This document shows positions 53,367-60,402 of a stretch of 64,000 nucleotides of DNA, piece by piece. The number at the start of each line of letters is the position of its first letter. Position 1 is the first letter of the stretch. The notes below the pieces were generated by a model. It had not been told where the DNA came from. It searched no databases and was given only the letters and a program-made list of their open reading frames with translations. A program made the position numbers and the translations under genes. Source of the DNA: Streptomyces sp. NBC_01669 (lineage in GTDB: Bacteria; Actinomycetota; Actinomycetes; Streptomycetales; Streptomycetaceae); the NCBI RefSeq assembly GCF_026339735.1, contig NZ_JAPEQG010000002.1, positions 620,001-684,000 of the forward strand. The letters run 5' to 3'.

Positions 53367-54611
53367 TCAAGCGGCTTGGGGGTGGGCGTGGTGGGACCAG
53401 GCGGTTGCTTCGTCGTAGCGGGTGCGGGTTTTGAGGCAGCCGTGGAGGATGCCGACGAGTCGGTTGCCGAGTTGGCGGAGGGCGGGGTTGTAGCCGACTT
53501 CGCGGGCTCGTTGTTTGTCGTAGTAGTGGCGGGCGCCGGGTGAGGCGCGCAGGGCGGAGAACGCCTGGGTCTGGAGGGCGTCGGCGAGGCGGTTGTTGCG
53601 GACGTAGCGGGCCTGGACGGTGTGGCTCTTGCCGGAGGCCCGGGTGATGGGGCTGGTGCCGGCGTAGTTCTTGCGGGCTTTCGCGCTGGTGTATCGGGTG
53701 GGGTCGTCTCCGAACTCGGCAAGCACCCGGGCGCCGGTGATCTCCGCGATGCCGGGCATCGAGAGGTAGATCTCAGCGTCCGGGTGCGCCAGAAAATGCG
53801 TCTTCACCTGCTCTTCCATCGCGGCGATCTGCTCGTTCAACGCGATGATCAGACGGGCGTGAGCGGTGGCGGTGGCCGCGTAGGCGGCCGTGACCGGCTC
53901 GGGCAGGCCGAGCTGCCGCTCACGCAGCGCGGTCTGGATCGTGGCCGCTTTCGCGGCACGGTTGTGGCGGCGGTGCCGGGTCAGGACGGCGGTGATCTGG
54001 GTGCGGGTCAGCTTCGCCGCCGCGGCCGGGGCAGGCGCCTTGATCAGCAGTTCCAGCGCGTCTGTGCTGGTCAGGGTCAGGTCCGCGTAGGCGTTCAGGG
54101 CGGCGGGGAAGTACTCGCGCAGGGTGGTGCGCAGCCGCTGGAAGGTGCGGGTGCGTTCCCAGATCAGGGTCTGGTGGGCGCGGGCGACGACCTTGACGGC
54201 CTGGGCCTGCTCGCTGTCCCCGGCCACCGGCCGCAGCTGGGCCCGGTCGATGCGGACCATGTCGGCGAGCGCGTGCGCGTCGCCCTTGTCGCTCTTGGCG
54301 CCGGAGGAGGCATACCGTTCCTTGAAACGGGCGACCTGCCGGGGGTTGATCGCATAGACCTGGTAGTCGGAGGCGATCAGGGCCTGCACCCAGGAGCCGC
54401 GGTCGGTTTCGATCCCGACCACCACCTCGCCCGGATCCAGGTCCTCGCCGCCGTGGCGGGCGAGGAGTTCGTGCAGTTTGGCGATGCCCGCCACTCCCTC
54501 GGGCAGGTTCGCGGCGGCCAGCTTCCGGCCGGTCTCGTCCTGGATCTCGACATCGTGGTGGTCCTCGGCCCAGTCATCACCGATCAGCAGCAACAGACCC
54601 TCCCCAGTCAC
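53367..54611 (-). CDS. IS110-family transposase
   Basis: 414 residues from GTG 54611. DEDD domain: LLLIGDDWAEDHHDVEI (D), VVVGIETDRGSW (E), GAKSDKGDAHALADMV (D, D); C-terminal MPGIAEITGARVLAEFGDD, YAGTSPITRASGKSH (predicted catalytic Ser). Full length. A candidate bridge RNA may lie in the noncoding DNA 54612-54759 upstream of the start, but its ends cannot be set. Confidence 0.9.
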   Translation of the reverse strand: MTGEGLLLLIGDDWAEDHHDVEIQDETGRKLAAANLPEGVAGIAKLHELLARHGGEDLDPGEVVVGIETDRGSWVQALIASDYQVYAINPRQVARFKERYASSGAKSDKGDAHALADMVRIDRAQLRPVAGDSEQAQAVKVVARAHQTLIWERTRTFQRLRTTLREYFPAALNAYADLTLTSTDALELLIKAPAPAAAAKLTRTQITAVLTRHRRHNRAAKAATIQTALRERQLGLPEPVTAAYAATATAHARLIIALNEQIAAMEEQVKTHFLAHPDAEIYLSMPGIAEITGARVLAEFGDDPTRYTSAKARKNYAGTSPITRASGKSHTVQARYVRNNRLADALQTQAFSALRASPGARHYYDKQRAREVGYNPALRQLGNRLVGILHGCLKTRTRYDEATAWSHHAHPQAA

Positions 54612-54759
54612 GTACTTGACACAGCGGTGCAGCCTGCGGAAGGCACGGCACGCGGCCTAATGGATCCAGTGCTCACACCCTGACGGGCGGGCACGCCACC
54701 CCATCAGCGGTCTGGCCTCCCGGCCGACCAGCAGGGGCACGGTCTGACCTCAGAAGTCG

Positions 54760-55065
54760 ATGCTTCCGGCGGCGTTAGTGCTCACCTGCTGGCGGCTACG
54801 GAACCGAGCATTCCCCAGTTCCGTAGCTCCCATTAGGCGGCAGGCGCTGGCCGAGCGGATCCGCTCTTCCCGCCCCGCTTCCCTATACGACCTGATGTGC
54901 AACCTGGACGACGCCGCCACCATGCGCGCGGTCCGCGCCCGGACGTCCGACCCGGTCACTGTGAGCGCGCTGGACAGCGAGCTCGTCGACCTCGACCGCG
55001 AGCACGTCAGCATCCGCCTGGCGCTGCTGAGCCGGTTCGAGGGCGTGGACCACGACCACATCTGA
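54760..55065 (+). CDS. Small hypothetical helical protein
   Basis: 101 residues from ATG 54760 (start uncertain). The C-terminal part LYDLMCNLDDAATMRAVRAR, DSELVDLDREHVSIRLALLS looks like two amphipathic helices. Directly followed by a strong terminator, which supports it being expressed. Unknown family. Confidence 0.45.
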   Translation: MLPAALVLTCWRLRNRAFPSSVAPIRRQALAERIRSSRPASLYDLMCNLDDAATMRAVRARTSDPVTVSALDSELVDLDREHVSIRLALLSRFEGVDHDHI

Positions 55066-55070
55066 CCCGC

Positions 55071-55109
55071 AACGAGACGGCCTCGCCTACCGGCGGGGCC
55101 GTTTCGTTC
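55071..55109 (+). terminator. Hairpin terminator after the small gene
   Basis: Stem ACGAGACGGCCTCGC / GCGGGGCCGTTTCGT with a short loop, six bases after the stop; followed by TCT. Confidence 0.75.
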
Positions 55110-55151
55110 TGCCGGGCCCGGTGCAGTCGCCCGGCCGAGGCCGACAAGAAA

Positions 55152-55183
55152 GCAGCCTCGCCGACGGGGGGCGGCGAGGCTGC
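55152..55183 (-). terminator. Facing hairpin terminator for leftward transcripts
   Basis: 12-bp perfect stem GCAGCCTCGCCG / CGGCGAGGCTGC; leftward it is followed by TTTCTTG. It faces the terminator at 55071-55109. 55184-55563 has no supported gene. Confidence 0.7.
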
Positions 55184-55563
55184 AGCCAGTGTGGCAGGAC
55201 CAGGCCACCGTTGTGCCCGATTCGCCGTGCGGAGCGGAGCGGCGGCGAAGAGGCGGCGAAGCGCGCCAGTTGGCGGCCGGACGTCGCCAGGGACGCGCCC
55301 GGGCGCGCAGCTGGCGGAGGCAGCGGCCGGCCGACACGGTCGGAGCTCGAGGGAGCGGACCGAGCAGCGAGGAAGGGCCGACAGCGCGAGCAGGCCGCGC
55401 CGGGCCGTCAGACAACAAAGCCTCTTCCTCCGACTAACGCGGAGAAGAGGTGTCGGTGTACGAAAAGGGCTTGCCCATGGGGTCTGACCAGGCAAAACGC
55501 TCAAGATCACAAAAGGGGGGTTCACACCTCCGGTAGTATCTCCGGTGCAACTTTGGGTCCCCC

Positions 55564-55587
55564 TGTGCAGACAACTGTGCAGACAAC
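55564..55587. repeat. Tandem 12-bp repeat TGTGCAGACAAC x2
   Basis: Two adjoining perfect copies, bracketed by GGTGCAAC at about 55543-55550 and 55592-55599. Iteron-like or operator-like, just downstream of the TOPRIM fragment. Confidence 0.6.
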
Positions 55588-55637
55588 CGTGGGTGCAACC
55601 CTCATCCGGGGTGCGCCGCAGCAGGCTTGCCCGGACG

Positions 55638-56048
55638 TCATGAGCCGTCCGAGCCGCCGAAGCGGCCGAGGAACTCGGCCAGGCGCCGGCGCTGGCGCCG
55701 CTCCTCGGCGAGCTGCCGGGCGAGCTGCGCGCGGTCGATGTAGAGCTCCACGGCTTCGAGCACCAGGCGCTGGAGCTCGGCCGGTTCGAGGGCTTCGACC
55801 TCCCACTGGACGGGCCGACAGACGTCGAAGCCGTACCGGCGGGCGAACGTCGGCCAGCGCGGGTCATCACGCTTCCCTTCGGCCGCGGGCAGTTCGTACG
55901 TCAAGACCTGCTCGCGGGTGAGCAGGACCCGCTCCACCGTCGACCAGCAGTTGGTGCGCGCCACCCAGTCGCGTTGAATGTCGTCGCCCGAGCAGTCGAA
56001 GTCGCCGACGTTTCTCCGGGGCGCCACGAGCGTGCGGTAGGAGTTCAC
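55638..56048 (-). pseudogene. TOPRIM-like (Spo11/Topo VI A-type) C-terminal fragment
   Basis: 136 codons. VGDFDCSGDDIQRDWVART resembles the TOPRIM acidic loop (GDFDPSGxDI), then LTREQVLTYELP, GKRDDPRWPTFARRYGFDV, PVQWEVEALEPAELQRLVLEAV and a basic coiled tail. Relatives in actinobacteria are longer, so the N-terminal half is missing at 56048. Phage- or plasmid-associated family. Confidence 0.6.
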
Positions 56049-56243
56049 GCAGCTCAGAAGCGGTCAGGACGACCATAGCGTGTGCAACAGGTGTGGTGCA
56101 CGAAGCTCCGCGCAAGATTCACTCGGCGGAAGGCAAGCCAGAGTCGGGCCGCTTACCTTGTCGTTTAACGTCCGGCTTCGAACAGGCGGACTGGAAGGTG
56201 GCATGATCGGCTCCGGTTGGACTCGGCGGTGGGGTGATGTGAC

Positions 56244-57281
56244 GTGGGCGAATGGCGGACCGATCCGACGTTCGCGATGTGCCGGGCATTGGCGGACGGG
56301 GCGGATCTGTCCTCGTTCGCGGGCGGGCCGTTCGATGTGCGGGCGGTGGTGGCCGCCATGCGGCCCGAGGCCAAGGACGGAGTCCTGCTCGGCCAAATCC
56401 CCTGGGAGCGCTTCCCGCAGGGGGAACACGTCAGGGATGCCGTTCACCTGCTATACACCGAGGGACCCCTTCGCTCCGGAACGGGCGTTGTGAGCGGCAT
56501 GTGTGCCAACGACATGCGGGCCGCCGCCGTTCTCGCCGTACCGTTCCTGATCCGCATCGCCGCCGACACCCGCCACTCTTATCGTGCCGACGCTCTCGCC
56601 GAGGCCTCCTGCCCGGCCCGCGCCCGCCACTTCGGTATTGCCTCCCGCGACGCACTGCTGCTCCACCGCGCCGACACCCGGGACGGCGCTCTGTACGACG
56701 ATTACGACGACTACGGCGTCGAGGTGACCGGCTACCCTGCGGGCTGGTCGGTCGCCGCCGCCCGGGCCGCGATCACCGCCGACACCGCTCTCCTGCACCC
56801 CCTTCTCGACGACCCCGACCCGTCGATACGTATCGACGCCGCCTACACACTGGCCACCGCCGCAGACCTCGACCGCGCGGTCCGTTCCGCCTTCCGTGCC
56901 CGGCTCGCCGCCGAGCAGGACCCGATCGTCAGCGCCGCCTTGGTCCTCGCCACCGCCGAAGCCACCCGCTCCCAGCCCCACTCGCCGACCATCGCGTGGA
57001 TGCGGGAACAGTGGCGGGACCGGACACGAGCGCCCGAGGTCCGGCTGGCCGCCGCGATCGGCTGGCTCTGCCTCACCGACGAACCCGTCCCCGACGACTT
57101 GCGCGCCATTGTCGACGACCTCGCCACCGACGAACGCGCCCACGCCCTGGACGACCTGCCCTGGATGGCCAACGCCGGGGGATCCGAGGAGACCGGACTG
57201 CAACATTGCGTCCGAGAGATGCTCCACCCCGACCAGCCCGATCCTGATGATTGCGACGACCCGTGGGCCCCGCGCCACTGA
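56244..57281 (+). CDS. HEAT-repeat-like protein
   Basis: 345 residues from GTG 56244. Helical repeats with LLDDPDPSIRIDAAYTLATA and a PEVRLAAAIGWLCLT stretch, typical HEAT turns. N-terminal part RTDPTFAMCRALADGADLSSF. No catalytic motif. Likely a scaffold; common as a lone gene in Streptomyces. Intact. Confidence 0.7.
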   Translation: MGEWRTDPTFAMCRALADGADLSSFAGGPFDVRAVVAAMRPEAKDGVLLGQIPWERFPQGEHVRDAVHLLYTEGPLRSGTGVVSGMCANDMRAAAVLAVPFLIRIAADTRHSYRADALAEASCPARARHFGIASRDALLLHRADTRDGALYDDYDDYGVEVTGYPAGWSVAAARAAITADTALLHPLLDDPDPSIRIDAAYTLATAADLDRAVRSAFRARLAAEQDPIVSAALVLATAEATRSQPHSPTIAWMREQWRDRTRAPEVRLAAAIGWLCLTDEPVPDDLRAIVDDLATDERAHALDDLPWMANAGGSEETGLQHCVREMLHPDQPDPDDCDDPWAPRH

Positions 57282-57347
57282 CGGCGAGGGCAAGCCACCA
57301 GCGCTAGTGCTGCCCCGCGCAAGTTCGTGGAGGGGTGTTGGGTCTGA

Positions 57348-58409
57348 TCAGGCGGTCTTGAGTGGGCTGCCGTCATAGGTCCATCTGTACGGCTTCGCGG
57401 TCTCGTTGCGGCCGATGACGTAACTCTCCAGCTTGTCGATGAGGTCATCGCGGCTGGAGAAGTCACCGTGTCGCAGCACGCGGCGGGTCAGGACGGAGAA
57501 GAACAGCTCGATCTGGTTGAGCCAGGAGGCGTGCGGCGGGGTCCAGTGCACGTGCCAGCGCGGGTGGTTGGCCAGCCACGCCTTGGTGTGTTTGGCGGTG
57601 TGGGAGGAGCCGTTGTCCAGCACGACATGGATGTCCTGGTCTGGGGCGATGGCCGTGTCGAGCTGGTCGAGGAAGGCAGTGAACGTCGCTGCGTCGTTGC
57701 GGGCGATGATCTCGGTGAGGACCTCGCCGGTACGCACGTCCAGGGCGGCGACCAGTGAGGCGGTGCCGTGGCGGCGGTACTCGAACTCCTCGCGAGCGGG
57801 CTCGCCCGGCCTGGCGGGACGACCGGGGTGGCGCCTGGCGCGGGCGGCGATCGCGGTCTTCTCGTCGATGGACAGCACCACCGCCCCTTCAGGCGGGTCG
57901 CGGTACAGGTCGCACACGTCCGCGACACGGTCCCAGAAGTCAGGGGTGTCCCGGCGGGTGAGCCAGCCGCGGACCCGGTGCGGCTTGAGGTCCAAGTCGG
58001 CCAAGATCCGACCGACTTGGGAGGCAGAGATGGTGACGAAGACAGTGCCGGCGACCTGGGCGGCGATCGTGCGGTGCGACCAGGTCGCTTCCGGGTGCGG
58101 GGGCGCACTGGTGGCGGCGGCCACGATCGCCAACGCCACCTGGGGCCCGTATACCTTGGGCCGGCCCGAGCGGGCGGCGTCCTTCAGCCCGTCCCGGCCC
58201 AGAGTGGCGAACCGTCCGCGCCACTTACGGACCGTGTTCACGCTGACCGCCAGGTCCCGCGCGATGGCCCCATTGCTCAGGCCCTCAGCCGCCGCCAGCA
58301 CGATCCGCGCCCGGAGCACCGCCCGCACCTGCGCTTTCAGGGAAACCGCTGTACGGATCAGACGCTCGCGCACCCTCTCGTCCAACTCCACCACGACCGC
58401 CTCAACCAT
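57348..58409 (-). CDS. IS630-family transposase
   Basis: 353 residues from ATG 58409. HTH (LSNGAIARDLAVSVNTVRKWRGRF), second HTH-like domain (RTIAAQVAGTVFVTISASQVGRILADLDLKPHR), DDE_3 core: VVLSIDEKTAIAARAR (D), IHVVLDNGSSHTAKHTKAWL (D) and THASWLNQIE-like HASWLNQIELFFSVLTRR (E). Intact DDE. Confidence 0.92.
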   Translation of the reverse strand: MVEAVVVELDERVRERLIRTAVSLKAQVRAVLRARIVLAAAEGLSNGAIARDLAVSVNTVRKWRGRFATLGRDGLKDAARSGRPKVYGPQVALAIVAAATSAPPHPEATWSHRTIAAQVAGTVFVTISASQVGRILADLDLKPHRVRGWLTRRDTPDFWDRVADVCDLYRDPPEGAVVLSIDEKTAIAARARRHPGRPARPGEPAREEFEYRRHGTASLVAALDVRTGEVLTEIIARNDAATFTAFLDQLDTAIAPDQDIHVVLDNGSSHTAKHTKAWLANHPRWHVHWTPPHASWLNQIELFFSVLTRRVLRHGDFSSRDDLIDKLESYVIGRNETAKPYRWTYDGSPLKTA

Positions 58410-58485
58410 CCCGGCCACACCCTCGCCCGCCCCGACCAAAGTGATGATCATGGCGTATGCGGGGGTGACCCAGCAGGATGGACCC

Positions 58486-58818
58486 GTGCCGAAGAATCCG
58501 CCCGAGTCCATGCAAGATCACCTGCGCCACCGTCTGAACGTCCGCGCCAAGGAACGCTGGCCCCAGCTCGCCCGCGTCCAGGTGCGCTTCCGCTCAGGAT
58601 TCGCCTACGTGGCGGGGGAACTGCCGGGCGAGGAGGAACCGCTGCCGCTATGCCGCCTGCGCTTCACCGGCGTCCTGCACACCTGGGGCTTCGCCCTCTA
58701 CCTCGCCAGCCGAGGCAAGTACGAGGACAACCTCCTGCCCACCGGCCTACCTATCGGCAGCCCCGAAGACTGCATGGACTGTGCCTGCTACCTCTACCTC
58801 GGTGACCAGCCGGCCTGA
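58486..58818 (+). CDS. IS630-associated passenger protein
   Basis: 110 residues from GTG 58486, divergent from the transposase with a 76-bp gap. MQDHLRHRLNVRAKERWP, VQVRFRSGFAYVAGELP, LPLCRLRFTGVLHTWGFALY, then CMDCACYLYLGD. A compact beta-rich fold seen as a companion of IS630 elements in Streptomyces. Function unknown; ends 1 bp before the inner terminal repeat copy. Confidence 0.7.
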   Translation: MPKNPPESMQDHLRHRLNVRAKERWPQLARVQVRFRSGFAYVAGELPGEEEPLPLCRLRFTGVLHTWGFALYLASRGKYEDNLLPTGLPIGSPEDCMDCACYLYLGDQPA

Positions 58819-58852
58819 CCAACACCCCTTCACGAACTAACGCGAAGGAGGA

Positions 58853-59347
58853 CTACCGCGCATCGAAGGCAACCCATGTGTTCCCCGGCAGCTCGGGCTT
58901 CCCAGGCACCGGTCGCCGCTCCTCGGTCCAGGCCTCGCCCGCGACTTCGGAAGCGACGTGACGCCAGAAGCGTGCCGCGCCCGCGTTCTCCTCCTGAAAA
59001 GCGATCTCCCATCGGCCAGGGTGCGCGGCCAGGACGGCCTGCACCGCTCGCAACCCGAGGCCCGACCGGCGTGCCCCACGCACCACGAAGAAGCTGTTCA
59101 GCACGCGCGCATCGCTGTCCAGCGCGCGTACGAACGCAAAGCCGACCGGCCGGTCACCAGACCATACGAGATAAGCCGACCAGGTGGGATCGCCGATCGC
59201 CGACTCTAGCCACTCGCGGCGGTATGTTCCGTCCGGGTTCGGCAGGACGCCCCAGAACTCCGACAGGTCGTGCAGGAAAAGCGGCCAGAGTCGTTCCAGG
59301 ACGTCGCGGTCCTCGGCGCCCGCTCTGCGGACAACAAAGTCTGCCAT
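58853..59347 (-). CDS. GNAT-family N-acetyltransferase
   Basis: 164 residues from ATG 59347 (GAGGAGG site). Acetyl-CoA site: NSFFVVRGARRSGLGLRAVQAVL (motif A R/Q-x-x-G-x-G/A variant RRSGLG), preceded by DRPVGFAFVRAL and followed by IAFQEENAGAARFWRHVA. Similar to RimJ/acetyltransferase_1 types; target unknown. Its TAG stop is formed by the TA at the inner IS630 end, so the native C-terminus may be altered. Confidence 0.85.
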   Translation of the reverse strand: MADFVVRRAGAEDRDVLERLWPLFLHDLSEFWGVLPNPDGTYRREWLESAIGDPTWSAYLVWSGDRPVGFAFVRALDSDARVLNSFFVVRGARRSGLGLRAVQAVLAAHPGRWEIAFQEENAGAARFWRHVASEVAGEAWTEERRPVPGKPELPGNTWVAFDAR

Positions 59348-59560
59348 CTGATCCTCCTCGAGAACGCGAGAAGCCTTCCGGCAGACCGGAAGGCTTCGAA
59401 CTATCGAGCGGACCTTATCGTGTCTACGACCTGGACACACAGCTCGCAGATCCAGGCCGCGCGGACGGTGTCTGCGTCGGCACCGTCACGTTCAGCCGAC
59501 TTAGCGGACGCACGGAGGTTCACCTGCACCCCTCCACGAACTAACGCGGCACAGCACTAG

Positions 59561-59838
59561 ATCTTCGTTCAGGGACTCAGCGAGGCTCAGAGGAACTCAC
59601 GGGATATCTCGCAGTTGTCTGCTGCCTGGTCTCGAACGTATTTCACGCGTGCGTGGGGTTTGCCCAGATCAGGGCGCGCGGGCCCAGCCTTCTGCTGATG
59701 CTGTGCTCCGTCACAGAAACACCGCTCAGCGGGAAGGCCGTGGAGATATGCATTGTCACCAAGCATCAGTTCTCGCACAGGCAGTTACTCAGAAGCGCCG
59801 TGGCGTCCTTTTGCCCAAGAGGCCGTTGATCTGCTGTT
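59561..59838. other. No supported gene
   Basis: About 280 bp between the IS630 right end and the Tn554-like operon. Open frames lack motifs and ribosome sites. Confidence 0.5.
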
Positions 59839-60402
59839 TCACCCCGTAGGTGTGGGCGGTTCGCGTACGCAGTTGAGCTGGGCCATCAGCTCACGGTTGG
59901 CTGCGCGGGCGGCGGCGAGGTCGTCGTCGCGGTCCTGGAGCTTGAGTTCCAGATCGATGGCCTGCTGTTCGAGCGTGGTGATCCGAGCCTGAAGCTGTTC
60001 GGTGTTGTCGGGGCCGCCGATGCCGGACTCCCTCCAGACCTGTTCGCCCAGGGCCTGGCTGAGGCGGCCTTCGAGGCGCCGGATGTGCGCGGCGAGGCGG
60101 GCGGTGCGGGCCTCGGCGGCCACCAGGTCGGTTTGGAGTGACGCCCGGCTGACGGCCGGGCCCCGGTCGCCGGAGATCGTGGGCGGCTCGGCGGCCTGGG
60201 CGTGGATCTGACCGAGCAGGTCGCGATGGCGGTAGAGGAAGGTACGGTCGACGCCCGCGCGGCGGGCAATCGCCGCGACGCTGACTTCGGAGCCGTCCTT
60301 CGCGGATTCGGCCAGAGCGGCGAGGACGCGCTGGCGACGTCGGCCGGTGTCGGCTCGTCGGCCATCCAGCATCGCCTGGACGGCGGGGTCGGGTGGGGTC
60401 AT
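59839..60402 (-). CDS. tnpC: TnpC-like protein (DUF6262) of a Tn554-type element
   Basis: 187 residues from ATG 60402, overlapping tnpB by ATGA. An N-terminal HTH (VSVAAIARRAGVDRTFLYRHRDLLGQIH) followed by a long coiled coil (RLAAHIRRLEGRLSQAL, QLQARITTLEQQAIDLELKLQD). Tn554 TnpC is likewise small, coiled and helps orientation and frequency of transposition. Last gene of the operon. Confidence 0.85.
   Translation of the reverse strand: MTPPDPAVQAMLDGRRADTGRRRQRVLAALAESAKDGSEVSVAAIARRAGVDRTFLYRHRDLLGQIHAQAAEPPTISGDRGPAVSRASLQTDLVAAEARTARLAAHIRRLEGRLSQALGEQVWRESGIGGPDNTEQLQARITTLEQQAIDLELKLQDRDDDLAAARAANRELMAQLNCVREPPTPTG

Larger units (their letters stand above)
57307..59557. mobile_element. 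IS630-type transposon with passenger gene and GNAT gene, TA-flanked
   Basis: Left repeat from 57307 (GTGCTGCCCCGCG... GTTCGTGGAGGGGTG) and right repeat ending 59557 match at 29 of 35 positions and are flanked by TA (57305-57306, 59558-59559), as for IS630/Tc1-mariner. A third, more diverged copy of the end lies at 58819-58852, also next to TA, between the passenger and the GNAT gene. Either end pair may define the mobile unit. Confidence 0.7.

Noticed and set aside
55121..55921. Rightward and leftward frames around 55.1-55.9 kb
   Set aside because: Arg/Gly-rich shadows; only the leftward TOPRIM-like frame ending at 55638 has recognisable sequence.
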